The notes under the pieces were generated by a model. The model was not told the DNA's origin, ran no database searches, and saw nothing but the letters and a program-made list of their open reading frames with translations. The position numbers were made by a program, and so were the translations under genes. A stretch of 64,000 bases of DNA from Pseudomonadota bacterium (GTDB lineage: Bacteria > Pseudomonadota > Gammaproteobacteria > Burkholderiales > Burkholderiaceae_C), in the NCBI GenBank assembly GCA_021808445.1, contig JAKBBP010000015.1, positions 1 through 64,000 of the forward strand. The letters run 5' to 3'. Shown here in pieces: positions 51,271 through 61,071 of this stretch (position 1 is its first letter; each line of letters begins with the position of its first letter).

Positions 51271-52779
51271 ATGCACCCCGCCCCTGCCCCCCTTCTCGAG
51301 ATTCGCGGCCTGAGCAAGCGCTTCGGCGGAACGCTCGCGGTCGATGATGTCTCTTTCCACGTCGAAGCAGGCGAGATCGTCGCCCTGCTCGGGGAGAACG
51401 GAGCTGGCAAATCCACCCTCATCAAGATGCTCGCCGGCGTCTACTCCATCGACCAGGGCGGCGTGCTGGTCGACGGCGTCGAGCTGCGCCAGCGCTCGCA
51501 GGCCCGGGAGGGAGTCCGCGATTCGCTGGCCTTCATCCATCAGGATCTCGGACTCATCGAATGGATGACCGTGGCCGAGAACATGGCCTTCGGTACGGGC
51601 TTTCCGCGCAAATGGGGGCTCATCGACTACGCCCGCATGGATGCCGTGGCCCGTGAGGCCCTGGCCCGGGTGGGCTGCGAGCTGCATCCTCGCCGGCGGG
51701 TGTTCACCCTGTCGCGAACGGAAAAATCCCTGCTGGCGATCGCCCGCGCGCTGTGGTCGCGCGCCCGACTGCTGGTGCTCGACGAACCCACCGCGAGCCT
51801 GCCCTCGCAGGACGTGCGCAGATTGTTCGACGTGCTCGACGGACTGCGCCGCCAGGGCGTGGCCATGATCTACGTCTCGCACCGACTGGACGAAGTCCGC
51901 ACCCTTTGCGACCGTGCCGCCATCATGCGCGACGGCAAGCTGGTCGCGGTGACGAAGGTGGCCGAGGTCGATGAAGCGCGACTGGTGGAGCTGATCGTGG
52001 GCCGCCGCGTGCGGCTCGAACGCGCGCCGGCCGCCGCCACGGGCGCGTGCCGCCTGCGCGCACGGGGCGTGCGCGCCGCCTTCGTCGGCCCCATCGACCT
52101 GGAAGTCGCGGCCGGGGAGATCGTCGGCCTGGTGGGCTTGCGAGGTGGGGGGCATGAGATTCTCAGCCGCGCGCTGTTCGGTGCTTTTCCCCGCAGTGCC
52201 GGCAGCATCGAGGTCGATGGCAGGGCCTGCGACCCGGGTTCGCCGGCCCGGGCCATCGCCGGCGGTATCGGCCTGGTGGCTGCGGACCGCATCGAGGAAA
52301 ACCTGGCCCGGGGCATGTCGGTGCAGGAGAACCTGTTCCTGCACCCCGCGCTTCGAGGCGGCAACTGGCGCCTGCTTCGACGTGCGGGTGAGCGCGAGCA
52401 CTCCATGCAGCTGATCCAGCGCTTCGACGTGCGCCCGGCGGCGCCGCACGCGCACATCGAGGATCTCAGCGGTGGCAACCAGCAGAAGGTGGTGCTCGGT
52501 CGCTGGATCGCCCTGGGACAGCCCGTGCTCATCCTCGAGGAGCCCACGGCCGGCGTGGACGTGGGCGCGAAGGCGGAAATCTACAAGGTGCTGCGCGAAG
52601 TCGCCGCGGCGGGCACGGCGATTGTCGTCGTCTCCACGGACTTCGAGGAAGTGGCGAACCTGTGCACCCGCGCGCTGGTGTTCGCCCGTGGCCGCATCGC
52701 GCAGGAATTGCGCGCCGAGGCCATCACCGCGCAGAGCCTGCTGCAGCACGCGGCGGGCAGCTCCGTCGAAGCGGCCTGA
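51271..52779 (+). CDS. Sugar ABC transporter ATP-binding protein (RbsA-like)
   Basis: Double ATPase of 502 residues. Domain 1: Walker A GENGAGKST (41-49), Walker B LLVLDEPTASL, but the signature is LSRTE rather than LSxGQ. Domain 2: Walker A replaced by GLRGGGHE, while its signature LSGGNQQK is intact. So one composite ATP site is complete and the other degenerate, a stronger asymmetry than usual in RbsA. It powers the permease next door. Confidence 0.92.
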   Translation: MHPAPAPLLEIRGLSKRFGGTLAVDDVSFHVEAGEIVALLGENGAGKSTLIKMLAGVYSIDQGGVLVDGVELRQRSQAREGVRDSLAFIHQDLGLIEWMTVAENMAFGTGFPRKWGLIDYARMDAVAREALARVGCELHPRRRVFTLSRTEKSLLAIARALWSRARLLVLDEPTASLPSQDVRRLFDVLDGLRRQGVAMIYVSHRLDEVRTLCDRAAIMRDGKLVAVTKVAEVDEARLVELIVGRRVRLERAPAAATGACRLRARGVRAAFVGPIDLEVAAGEIVGLVGLRGGGHEILSRALFGAFPRSAGSIEVDGRACDPGSPARAIAGGIGLVAADRIEENLARGMSVQENLFLHPALRGGNWRLLRRAGEREHSMQLIQRFDVRPAAPHAHIEDLSGGNQQKVVLGRWIALGQPVLILEEPTAGVDVGAKAEIYKVLREVAAAGTAIVVVSTDFEEVANLCTRALVFARGRIAQELRAEAITAQSLLQHAAGSSVEAA

Positions 52780-52812
52780 AGCCGCGAAGCCATCCCTGGG
52801 AGGAGACCCCGA

Positions 52813-53862
52813 ATGACCACAAGCATCCGCTCCACGGCCCTGGAGCCAAGTCCCGAAGACCTTCCGGCGGCAGACAGTGTCGGCGGCGTGCTGCGTCGGG
52901 TGCTTGCCACCTTGCCCGTGTACGGACTGGTGTGGCTCACGCTGGCGCTGCTGGTGTTCTTTTCCATCCTGCTGCCGCATTCCTTTCCGACCCTGTTCAA
53001 TCTTCGCTCGGTGCTCGGGGACAAATCGATCATCGCGCTGCTCGCGCTGGCGGCCATGATCCCGATGGTCGCCGGCAAGATCGACCTGACGGTCGGCTAC
53101 GGAATCGTGCTGTGGCACATCCTCGCCATTTCCCTGCAGCTGCGCTGGGGCATGCCGTGGCCTGTGGCGGCGGCGCTGGTGGTGGCTTGCGGCGCGGCCT
53201 TCGGCCTGCTCAATGCGCTGCTGGTCGAGCGCGCCCAGATCGACGCCTTCATCGCCACGCTGGGCACGGGGACGGTCATCTATGCCGTGGCCCTCTGGTA
53301 CAGCGGGGGCGAGCAGATCACGGGCAATCTGCCGTCGAGCTTCTACGACCTGGCGATCGGGCGCGTGGCGGGGATTCCCCTTCCCGCCCTGTACATGCTG
53401 GGCCTGGCCCTGCTGCTCTGGGTCGTGCTGGACCACACGCCCATGGGGCGCGCGCTCTACGCCATCGGCGCCAACCCGAAGGCCGCAGAGCTCAACGGAA
53501 TCCGCGCGCGCAACTACACCATGTGGGCCTTCATCAGTTCGGGTGCGATCACCGCCTTCGCCGGCGTCGTGCTCGCCGCCCGACTGCGCATCGGCCAGGC
53601 CAGCGTGGGCCTCGAATACCTGCTGCCCGCGCTGGTCGGCGCCTTCCTGGGCTCGACCACGATCAAGCCGGGCCGCGTGAACGTCTGGGGAACCGTCGTC
53701 GGCGTGGCGATTCTCGCGGTCGGCATCTCGGGCATTCAGCAACTCGGCGGCGCCTTCTGGGTGGAGCCGCTGTTCAACGGAGTCACGCTCGTCGCATCCA
53801 TCGGTGCGGCGGGCTGGGCGCAAAAACGCCGTCTCGAGGCCATCAAGCGACAAGCGCGCTGA
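52813..53862 (+). CDS. Sugar ABC transporter permease (RbsC-like)
   Basis: Membrane protein of 349 residues with about ten helices; AAMIPMVAGKIDLTVGYGIV and GALYAIGANPKAAELNGIRARNYT-type loops are the ribose/xylose transporter pattern, including the EAA-like ARNYTMWAFISSGA. Forms a homodimer channel with the ATPase. Confidence 0.92.
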   Translation: MTTSIRSTALEPSPEDLPAADSVGGVLRRVLATLPVYGLVWLTLALLVFFSILLPHSFPTLFNLRSVLGDKSIIALLALAAMIPMVAGKIDLTVGYGIVLWHILAISLQLRWGMPWPVAAALVVACGAAFGLLNALLVERAQIDAFIATLGTGTVIYAVALWYSGGEQITGNLPSSFYDLAIGRVAGIPLPALYMLGLALLLWVVLDHTPMGRALYAIGANPKAAELNGIRARNYTMWAFISSGAITAFAGVVLAARLRIGQASVGLEYLLPALVGAFLGSTTIKPGRVNVWGTVVGVAILAVGISGIQQLGGAFWVEPLFNGVTLVASIGAAGWAQKRRLEAIKRQAR

Positions 53863-53930
53863 GAGCCTGGATCCGGTCGCCAACGAGCGGGCCGCTGCCC
53901 GCAATTCCACCAAGAACGAGGAGAGAAGAC

Positions 53931-55040
53931 ATGGCTTTGACCCTGAAGCGCCTGAGCGCCGCGATGTTCATCGGTGCCATCGGAATGGCCACGCTGCCCC
54001 TGGCCCTGGCCGCTGACTCGCAGGCCTCGGACAACCTGGCCGCGGCCACCCGCATCGTCGACGCCGCACTGGCGCACCAGACCCAATGGACCGGGCCGAC
54101 CACCGGGCCCAAGGCCCAGTCCGGCAAATTCATCGTGTACGTCGCCTCCGACATGAAGAACGACGGCGTACTGGGGGTCTACAAGGGGGTCCAGCAGGCG
54201 GCCAAGGCCATCGGATGGAAGCTGCGCGTCATCGACGGGCGAGGCACCGTGTCCGGACGCACCTCGGCGCTCGACCAGGCCCTGGCGCTGAACCCGAACG
54301 GCATCATCCTCGGCGGCTTCGACGCCAAGGAACAGGCCGCCGACCTGCAAGTGGCCCACAAGCGCGGCGTGCCGGTCGTGGGCTGGCATGCCGCGCCGGT
54401 CGCCGGCCCCGTCAACGGCATGTTCGACAACATCACGACCGATGCCAACAAGGTCGCGGAGGTGGCGGCGCTGTACGCCGTGGTGAAGTCCCACGGCCAT
54501 GCGGGGGTGGTGATCTTCACGGACTCCGCCTTCTCCATCGCCATCGCCAAGTCCGACGCCATGGCCAAGGTGATCAAGGCCTGCAGTGGCTGCAAGCTGC
54601 TGGCGGTGGAGGACACTCCCCTGGCGGACACCGCGAACCGCATTCCCACGCTCACCAGCTCGCTGTTGCAACGCTTCGGCTCCTCCTGGACCTATTCCCT
54701 GGGCATCAACGACCTGTACTTCGACTTCATGGTGCCCACCCTGGCCTCCACGGGCACCCACCTGGTGAACATCTCCGCGGGGGATGGATCCATCTCCGCC
54801 TTTGATCGCATCCGCAAGGGCAAGTACCAGGCTGCCACGGTCGCGGAGCCGCTGAACCTGCAAGGCTGGGAGGCCGTGGACGAACTCAACCGCGCCTTCG
54901 CGGGCGACAAGCCTTACGTCTACTCGCCGCCAGTGCACCTGGTGACTCCCCAGAACATCCGCTACGACGGCGGCAAGCGCAACGTCTTCGACCCCGACAA
55001 CGGGTACCGCAAGGAATACCGGAAGATCTGGGGCCAATGA
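53931..55040 (+). CDS. Periplasmic sugar-binding protein of the ABC transporter
   Basis: Exported binding protein of 369 residues with signal peptide ending near LPLALAADS. Peripla_BP_4-type core: KFIVYVASDMKNDGVLGVYKGVQQAAKAIGWKL and NPNGIILGGFDAKEQAADLQVAHKRGVPVVGWHA. Longer than RbsB (about 290), with a diverged N-terminal extension (QASDNLAAATRIVDAALAHQTQW), so its ligand probably differs from ribose; a sugar acid or lactone is likely from context. A GAGGAGAGA ribosome-binding site precedes the ATG. Confidence 0.88.
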   Translation: MALTLKRLSAAMFIGAIGMATLPLALAADSQASDNLAAATRIVDAALAHQTQWTGPTTGPKAQSGKFIVYVASDMKNDGVLGVYKGVQQAAKAIGWKLRVIDGRGTVSGRTSALDQALALNPNGIILGGFDAKEQAADLQVAHKRGVPVVGWHAAPVAGPVNGMFDNITTDANKVAEVAALYAVVKSHGHAGVVIFTDSAFSIAIAKSDAMAKVIKACSGCKLLAVEDTPLADTANRIPTLTSSLLQRFGSSWTYSLGINDLYFDFMVPTLASTGTHLVNISAGDGSISAFDRIRKGKYQAATVAEPLNLQGWEAVDELNRAFAGDKPYVYSPPVHLVTPQNIRYDGGKRNVFDPDNGYRKEYRKIWGQ

Positions 55041-55053
55041 GGCGGACCCGAGC

Positions 55054-56100
55054 ATGATCGAAGCCCTGACTCCCGCGCGGCCCGTGGTCGCGCTCACCCT
55101 CGGCGATGCCGCCGGCATCGGCCCGGAGCTGGTCGCACGTCTGCTGGCGTTGCCCGAGGCCCGCAGCCTGGCCAACCTGGTGCTGGTGGCGGACCCCTGG
55201 GTCTGGCAGCGTGGCCAGGACGTGGCCGGCGTCGTGGTCCCCACGCGCGAACTCCCGGGTTTCGCGCAGGCGCGCGAGCGTCCCGACGCGGAGGTGCCCG
55301 CGCTCGTGGCGGTGCAGACCCTGCGCGTCGAGCAGGTCGGCGTGGGCGAGGCCCGCGCCGCCTGCGGGGCTTCGAGTCTGCAGATCCTCGACCTGTGCAT
55401 GGACGCTGCCTTGCGCGGCGAGATCGACGCCATCTGCTTCGCCCCCTTGAACAAGTTTGCCATGAAGCTCGGGGGCCTGAAGTACGACGACGAACTGCAC
55501 CACTTCGCGCACTACCTCGGGGTCACGGGCTACTTCTGCGAATTCAACACCCTGGATGGCCTGTGGACCTCGCGCATCTCCTCGCACGTCCCGCTGCTCG
55601 ACGTGCCGCGCCACGTCACCCGGGAGCGCATCCTCGCCGCGGCGGAGTTGATCCATCGCAGCCTGCGCGCCAGCGGCGTGGCCGAGCCGCGCGTGGCCGT
55701 GGCGGGCCTCAACCCCCACAACGGGGACGGTGGCACCTGCGGGCGCGAGGAGGTCGACATCATCATCCCGGCGGTGGCCGAACTGCGGGCGCGGGGACTT
55801 CCCATCCAGGGCCCGTTTCCGGCCGACACCATCTTCCTCAAGGCCCGGGATGGCGAGCTCGACGCCGTGGTGACCATGTACCACGACCAGGGGCAGATCG
55901 CCATCAAGCTCATGGGCTTCTCCCGCGGCGTGACCGTGCAGGGAGGCTTGCCCGTGCCCATCACCACGCCGGCGCATGGAACCGCCTACGACATCGCGGG
56001 CCGCGGCCGCGCGGACGTGAACGCCACGCTCAATGCCCTGCGCATCGCCGCGCGCATGGGCAGGGCCTGGCGTGGCGAAAAGCTCGGCGCGAGCGCTTGA
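55054..56100 (+). CDS. PdxA-family dehydrogenase
   Basis: NAD-dependent oxidoreductase of 348 residues. Conserved PdxA motifs: [49 protein letters not shown] (275-280) and [14 protein letters not shown]. The canonical metal/phosphate-site PGHTE is replaced by YDDELHHF near 144-151, so substrate choice is probably changed. PdxA2 enzymes oxidise 4-phosphothreonate made by a DUF1537 kinase, which is absent here. It must act on another sugar-acid intermediate, or the kinase is elsewhere. Confidence 0.82.
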   Translation: MIEALTPARPVVALTLGDAAGIGPELVARLLALPEARSLANLVLVADPWVWQRGQDVAGVVVPTRELPGFAQARERPDAEVPALVAVQTLRVEQVGVGEARAACGASSLQILDLCMDAALRGEIDAICFAPLNKFAMKLGGLKYDDELHHFAHYLGVTGYFCEFNTLDGLWTSRISSHVPLLDVPRHVTRERILAAAELIHRSLRASGVAEPRVAVAGLNPHNGDGGTCGREEVDIIIPAVAELRARGLPIQGPFPADTIFLKARDGELDAVVTMYHDQGQIAIKLMGFSRGVTVQGGLPVPITTPAHGTAYDIAGRGRADVNATLNALRIAARMGRAWRGEKLGASA

Positions 56101-56117
56101 AGGAAGGACAACAGCCC

Positions 56118-57308
56118 ATGAAAATCAGCAGCATTCGCGCGCGCGTGTTCGAGTGGACCGGACCGACCGTGCCTCCGCAGTCCCATTTCTGCGCCAACGC
56201 CATGGACCTCATCTACGAGCCGCCTCGGGTCGGCCCGGAGGAGGACACCATGCGCACCTTCCGCTTCCACGGCTGGACGGTGGTGGAAGTCCAGACCGAC
56301 GACGGACTCGTCGGCCTGGGCAACGTCGCCCTGGCGCCACGCATCGCCAAGCAGATCATCGACCAGTACCTGGCGCCGCTGGTGCTGGGCCATGATCCCT
56401 GGGACTACGAATACCTCAACCAGCGCATGTACCGCGCGATCCACGCCTGGGGTCGCAAGGGGGTGGGCATGGCCGCGATCTCCGCGGTGGACATCGCCCT
56501 CTGGGACCTGCTGGGCAAGAGCACGGGCAAGCCCGTGTTCAAGCTGCTGGGCGGACGCACCAAGGAGCGCATTCCCTGCTACTACAGCAAGCTGTACCGC
56601 ACCGACCTGAAGGCCATGCAGGAGGAAGCATCGCGCTTCCTGGCGCAGGGCTTCCGTGCCTTCAAGATGCGTTTCGGCTATGGCCCCGCGCACGGGCAGC
56701 AAGGCGTGGTCGAGAACCTCAAGGCCGTGGAGGCGGTACGGGAGGTCATCGGCTATGACAACGATCTCATGCTCGAGTGCTACATGGGATGGAATCTTGA
56801 ATACGCTCGCCGCATGCTCCCGCGCCTCGAGCGCTTCGAGCCGCGCTGGCTGGAGGAGCCGGTGATCGCCGACGACATCGACGGCTACGCGGAGCTCGGC
56901 AGGCGCTTCAACATCCCGATCTCCGGCGGAGAGCACGAATTCAGCCTGTACGGATTCAAGCAACTGCTCGAGCGCGGTGCCGTGTCGGTCGTGCAGTACG
57001 ACACCAACCGGGTCGGCGGAATCACCATGGCGCACAAGATCAACGCCCTGTGCGAAGCCTACTCGGTGCCCGTGATTCCCCATGCGGGGCAGATGCACAA
57101 CTACCACCTCACCATGAGCACCCTGGCCTCGCCGATGAGCGAGTACTTCCCCATGCACGAGGTCGAGGTGGGCAACGAGCTCTTCTATTACATCTTCCGG
57201 GGCGAACCCGTCGCAGAGGGCGGTTTTCTGCAACTCGATGACCATCGGCCTGGGCTCGGCCTGGAGCTTCGTGACGATTACCTCGACCAATTCAGGATCA
57301 TCGAATGA
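56118..57308 (+). CDS. Enolase-superfamily sugar-acid dehydratase (rhamnonate/lyxonate-type)
   Basis: Mandelate-racemase-family dehydratase of 396 residues that closely follows the L-rhamnonate dehydratase (RhmD) pattern from start to end. Metal ligands appear as E220 (DLMLEC), E247 (LEEPV) and E272 (GGEHE); His in [10 protein letters not shown] is the likely base. It removes water from a sugar acid to give a 2-keto-3-deoxy acid. RhmD-type enzymes also act on L-lyxonate and L-mannonate. The 4-bp overlap with a KDA-dehydratase-like gene favours a pentonate such as L-lyxonate. Confidence 0.87.
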   Translation: MKISSIRARVFEWTGPTVPPQSHFCANAMDLIYEPPRVGPEEDTMRTFRFHGWTVVEVQTDDGLVGLGNVALAPRIAKQIIDQYLAPLVLGHDPWDYEYLNQRMYRAIHAWGRKGVGMAAISAVDIALWDLLGKSTGKPVFKLLGGRTKERIPCYYSKLYRTDLKAMQEEASRFLAQGFRAFKMRFGYGPAHGQQGVVENLKAVEAVREVIGYDNDLMLECYMGWNLEYARRMLPRLERFEPRWLEEPVIADDIDGYAELGRRFNIPISGGEHEFSLYGFKQLLERGAVSVVQYDTNRVGGITMAHKINALCEAYSVPVIPHAGQMHNYHLTMSTLASPMSEYFPMHEVEVGNELFYYIFRGEPVAEGGFLQLDDHRPGLGLELRDDYLDQFRIIE

Positions 57309-58231
57309 ACCAAGGCCAGGCCGCGTTGCGCGGCGTATTCCCGGTCGTGCCCACTCCCTTCCGGGACGACGGTACCCTGGACCTGCCAGGGCAGCTGCGC
57401 TGCGTGGATTTCATGATGGACGCGGGGGCGCACGGGCTGTGCATCCTGGCCAATTTCTCCGAGCAGTTCGCGCTGTCGGACGCGGAGCGCGAGTTGCTGA
57501 CCCGGGAGATCCTTGCCCACGTGAAGGGCCGCGTTCCGGTGATCGTCACCACCTCCCATTTCAGCTCGGCGGTATGCGCGGCGCGCAACCGCCAGGCCCA
57601 GGAATGGGGAGCCGCCATGGTCATGATCATGCCGCCTTACCACGGAGCGACCCTGCGCGTGGACGAGGCGCAGCTGCTCGACTTCTACCGCGACGTGGCC
57701 CAGGGCCTGAACATTCCGATCCTGATCCAGGACGCCCCCGTGGCGGGCACCCCGATGAGCGCGGCGCTGCTCGCGCGCATGGTGCAGGAGATCGAACAGG
57801 TGCGCTATTTCAAGATCGAGACGCCGCAGGCCGCGGCCAAGCTGCGGGAACTGCTGCGCCTGGGCGGACCGCAGGTGCTGGGCCCCTGGGATGGCGAGGA
57901 GGCCATCACGCTGCTCGCCGATCTGGACGCCGGGGCCACGGGAACCATGACGGGCGGGGGCTATGTCGACGGCATCCGGCGCATCGTCGATCCCTATCTC
58001 GCCGGTCGGCGCGAGCAAGCGGTGGAACAGTACCGGCGCTGGCTTCCCCTGATCAACTACGAGAACCGCCAGACCGGCCTGCTGGGCGCGAAGGCCTTGA
58101 TGAAGGAGGGCGGAATCATCGCCTGCGAGCTCCCCCGGCGTCCGCTGCGGCCCCTGCATCCGCACACCCGCGCCGGCCTGCTCGAACTGGCGCGCGACCT
58201 CGATCCCCTGGTGCTGCGCTGGGCGAACTGA
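57305..58231 (+). CDS. DHDPS/NAL-fold dehydratase, 2-keto-3-deoxypentonate type
   Basis: Class I lyase-fold protein of 308 residues. Schiff-base Lys170 in RYFKIETP. The canonical YNxP is QDAP (142-145), so the catalytic Tyr of DHDPS is missing; 2-keto-3-deoxypentonate dehydratases, as I recall, show IQDAP at this spot. Expected reaction is loss of water and rearrangement to 2-oxoglutarate semialdehyde, the substrate of the following aldehyde dehydrogenase. Aldolase activity is the alternative. Confidence 0.82.
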   Translation: MNQGQAALRGVFPVVPTPFRDDGTLDLPGQLRCVDFMMDAGAHGLCILANFSEQFALSDAERELLTREILAHVKGRVPVIVTTSHFSSAVCAARNRQAQEWGAAMVMIMPPYHGATLRVDEAQLLDFYRDVAQGLNIPILIQDAPVAGTPMSAALLARMVQEIEQVRYFKIETPQAAAKLRELLRLGGPQVLGPWDGEEAITLLADLDAGATGTMTGGGYVDGIRRIVDPYLAGRREQAVEQYRRWLPLINYENRQTGLLGAKALMKEGGIIACELPRRPLRPLHPHTRAGLLELARDLDPLVLRWAN

Positions 58232-58235
58232 GTCC

Positions 58236-59678
58236 ATGGACAAGATCTACCCTCACCTCATCGACGGGCAATGGCAGGCCGGCCCGCAGGCCGTGGCCAA
58301 CGTCAGCCCCTCGGATACCGACGATGTGCTCGGCGAATACAGCCACGCGGAGCCCTCCCAGATCGACGCGGCGGTTGCCGCCGCGCGGCGAGCCTGGCCC
58401 GCGTGGCGGCGCAGCACGCCACAACAGCGATTCGATCTTCTCGACGCCGTGGGCACCGAGATCCTGGCACGCAAGGACGAGCTCGGGCGGCTTTTGTCGC
58501 GCGAGGAGGGCAAGACGCTGCCCGAGGGCATCGGCGAGGTCGCGCGGGCCGCCATGATCTTCAAGTACTTCGCCGGGGAGGCTCTGCGCTGCGGCGGCCA
58601 GACCCTGCCCTCCGTTCGGCCGGGAGTCGGCGTGGAGATCGACCGCGAACCCATCGGCGTGGTCGGTCTGATCAGCCCGTGGAATTTCCCCATGGCCATC
58701 CCCGCCTGGAAAATCGCGCCGGCGCTGGCCTATGGCAATTGCGTGGTGTTCAAGCCGGCGGAGCTGGTGCCCGGCTGCGCCTGGGCCCTGGCCGAGATCC
58801 TGCAGCGCAAGGGCGTGCCCGCCGGGGTGTTCAATCTGGTCATGGGCGCCGGACCGGTGGTCGGCCAGGCCCTGCTCGATTCGGAGCAGCTAGACGCCAT
58901 CAGCTTCACCGGTTCCGTGGCCACGGGCCGCAGAGTCATCGAGGCCTGCGCGCGCCACGGCACCAAGGTGCAGGCCGAGATGGGAGGCAAGAACCCTCTC
59001 GTGGTGCTCGATGACGCCGAGCTGGAAACCGCCGTCAACGCCGCCGTGCAGGGTGCCTACTTTTCCACCGGCCAGCGCTGCACGGCCTCCAGCCGGCTGA
59101 TCGTCTGCGACGCGATCCATGATCGCTTCGTCGAGGCTCTTCGGGACCGGCTCGCGGCCCTTCGCGTCGACCACGCGCTGGAACCGGGCACGGACATCGG
59201 CCCGGTGGTCGACCAGCGTCAGCTCGACAGCAATCTGCGCCACATCGCCCAGGCGCGCGCCGAGGGCGCGGAACTGTGCTTTGGAGGGGATGTCCAGGAA
59301 CGGCGCACCCGCGGCTTCTACCAGATCCCCGCGCTGTTCACGCGGACCACGCCGCAGATGCGCCTGAACCGGGTGGAGGTCTTCGGGCCGGTCGCAAGCG
59401 TGATACGCGCGCGGGATTACGACGAAGCGCTGGCGCTTTGCAACGACACGGAATTCGGCCTGGCCGCGGGCATCTGCACCCGCTCCTTGAAACACGCGGA
59501 ACATTTCCGACGCAATGCCGAGGCGGGCATGGTCATGGTCAATCTGCCCACGGCAGGGGTCGATTACCACGTGCCCTTCGGGGGACGCAAGGCCTCGAGC
59601 CACGGCCCCCGGGAACAGGGGGCCTATGCCCGCGAGTTCTATACGACGGTCAAGACCACCTACGTGGCTGGTGCCTGA
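58236..59678 (+). CDS. Aldehyde dehydrogenase, likely 2-oxoglutarate semialdehyde dehydrogenase
   Basis: NAD(P)-dependent ALDH of 480 residues. N150 in SPWNFPMAI, E248 in EMGGKNP and nucleophile C282 in GQRCTASS are complete, and the GQRCTASSRLIV context is that of alpha-ketoglutarate-semialdehyde dehydrogenases. It closes the pathway by making 2-oxoglutarate for the TCA cycle. It ends at a strong hairpin, so it is the last operon gene. Confidence 0.9.
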   Translation: MDKIYPHLIDGQWQAGPQAVANVSPSDTDDVLGEYSHAEPSQIDAAVAAARRAWPAWRRSTPQQRFDLLDAVGTEILARKDELGRLLSREEGKTLPEGIGEVARAAMIFKYFAGEALRCGGQTLPSVRPGVGVEIDREPIGVVGLISPWNFPMAIPAWKIAPALAYGNCVVFKPAELVPGCAWALAEILQRKGVPAGVFNLVMGAGPVVGQALLDSEQLDAISFTGSVATGRRVIEACARHGTKVQAEMGGKNPLVVLDDAELETAVNAAVQGAYFSTGQRCTASSRLIVCDAIHDRFVEALRDRLAALRVDHALEPGTDIGPVVDQRQLDSNLRHIAQARAEGAELCFGGDVQERRTRGFYQIPALFTRTTPQMRLNRVEVFGPVASVIRARDYDEALALCNDTEFGLAAGICTRSLKHAEHFRRNAEAGMVMVNLPTAGVDYHVPFGGRKASSHGPREQGAYAREFYTTVKTTYVAGA

Positions 59679-59692
59679 TCCAGGCACCGGCC
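59666..59692. terminator. Strong hairpin at the ALDH stop
   Basis: GGCTGGTGCCTG-ATC-CAGGCACCGGCC, 12 pairs with one wobble, containing the ALDH stop codon. It lies between convergent genes and should terminate both directions; no T-tract. Confidence 0.7.
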
Positions 59693-59694
59693 GA

Positions 59695-60156
59695 TTACTT
59701 GATCAGGCGAATGGTCATCGGGGTGCGGAAAGCGCGGCCCTTGGAGCAGGCCACGGCCCCCATGATGCCGAGCACCAGATTCATGATTCCGATCGCGAGA
59801 ATCACGAACAGGCCGACCAGGACAAAGGTCAGGATCCAGCCGATCAGATATCCGAAAATCGCGGTAATCGACCAGTTGAGGGCTTCCTTCGCCTGCCCCT
59901 TGACGTAGGGGTCATCCTTGATCAGATAAACGATCAGCCCCGGGATGAAACCGAAGAAGATGGTCCCGATCCACACCAGCATGGCCAGATTCTTCTGGTC
60001 CTGCGTGGCGGCCGCACCCACGGCGGCCGACGCGGCGGCCGGCGCGGCGCTCGGCGCCGCGGGGGCGCCAGGAGCCGCGGTCGGCGCCCCGCAGCTCGAA
60101 CAGAACGCGGAATCCTGGCTGAGTTGGGTGCCGCAAGCGGCGCAGAATGCTGACAT
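59695..60156 (-). CDS. Zinc-ribbon DUF4870-type membrane protein
   Basis: Protein of 153 residues. A four-Cys zinc ribbon (CAACGTQLSQDSAFCSSCG) at the N-terminus, an Ala/Pro linker, then a DUF4870 (Tic20-like) membrane region with IGTIFFGFIPGLIVYLIKDDPYVKGQAKEALNW and two to three further helices. The membrane family is widespread and unassigned. The 222-bp upstream stretch before the next gene holds no gene; a weak TTGAAA/TATCAA pair is possible on this strand but not convincing. Confidence 0.82.
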   Translation of the reverse strand: MSAFCAACGTQLSQDSAFCSSCGAPTAAPGAPAAPSAAPAAASAAVGAAATQDQKNLAMLVWIGTIFFGFIPGLIVYLIKDDPYVKGQAKEALNWSITAIFGYLIGWILTFVLVGLFVILAIGIMNLVLGIMGAVACSKGRAFRTPMTIRLIK

Positions 60157-60378
60157 GAAGGCTCCTCCGGTGTTTGCTTGGGGTTGTAGGGGTATGAGGG
60201 ATTGTGTGAGGCGGATCGGGACCGCGGCGCAATCGCCTGGACGGCAACGGCGCGCCTTGATAACGGCGAGCTCGTATGGAATTTCAACAAAGTCTGATCG
60301 AGTGTATCCCTGCGATTGTTCGGGAGTTTGATTCCGTAGCTTTTGTTACAAGATCGAAGCGAAGGATCCGGCAGGCAG

Positions 60379-61071
60379 TCAGCTGAGTATGGGATCCCCT
60401 GCTTTCCCATGCGCGCAGCCTCCAGGCACCAGGCTCGGGACGGCTGTTTCATGGCAGACGGCCGGGAGCATGTGCAATTGCGGCAGATTCAGCACGGACG
60501 ACATGGGAATGACCTGCAGCTCGCCCAGGGGTGTATCCCAGCGCCGTGGAATCGGCAGTGGAGTGATTCCGGCGGCACGCATCGCCCCATCCACCAGCTG
60601 GGTGCAATACAGCGCGTGCGCGGCGTGCCATGCGAAGCGATCGTTGAAGCCCCAGCCTACGCGCTCGCGCGCCCACTCCACCATGTCCTGTCGCTGCGAC
60701 GCTCGCGCGCGCAGGCGCGCGGCGGCGGCGTCGAGCACGTCGTGGCCCCCGACAAAGCTCCTGGCCTGCGTGTAGCGCACCCCCGCCTGGCCGGCACGCT
60801 CGGGCGGGCAGGCATGCACCACCCAGGCGCATCCGTCGGCGGCGTGCCCCACCACCAGCCCCACGTGGCTGAAACGCCCGGCGGCGTCGATGGCGTGCAC
60901 GCCGAAGCCGTCGAGGCTGACGGTTCGGCGAAACAGCAGATCCCCTGGGCGCAATTGCGCGTCCTGGAGCGTCCAGAGCGGGTTGCGAGGCGCGGCGCCG
61001 GGCCCCCGCCACGGCAGCGCGGCGCTGGCCAGCACGGCCAGCAGCGCGCGCCGGCGCGGCGGCAGCCTCAC
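60379..61071 (-). CDS. Exported permuted NlpC/P60-type (YiiX-like) protein
   Basis: Protein of 230 residues with a signal-like N-terminus (RRALLAVLASAALPWRG). QLRPGDLLFRRTVSLDGFGVHAIDAAGRFSHVGLVVG and HALYCTQLVDGAMRAAG supply the circularly permuted Cys-His papain-like pattern: His in FSHVG and Cys in YCTQL. Family members cleave or bind peptidoglycan or lipid amides. The GTG start overlaps the zinc-ribbon gene stop (GTGA), chosen over a GTG 24 bp upstream. Envelope action is expected. Confidence 0.75.
   Translation of the reverse strand: MRLPPRRRALLAVLASAALPWRGPGAAPRNPLWTLQDAQLRPGDLLFRRTVSLDGFGVHAIDAAGRFSHVGLVVGHAADGCAWVVHACPPERAGQAGVRYTQARSFVGGHDVLDAAAARLRARASQRQDMVEWARERVGWGFNDRFAWHAAHALYCTQLVDGAMRAAGITPLPIPRRWDTPLGELQVIPMSSVLNLPQLHMLPAVCHETAVPSLVPGGCAHGKAGDPILS

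Noticed and set aside
50902-53913. Minus-strand open frame of 1003 codons
   Set aside because: Antisense to the ABC transporter genes, which have clear domains and signatures.
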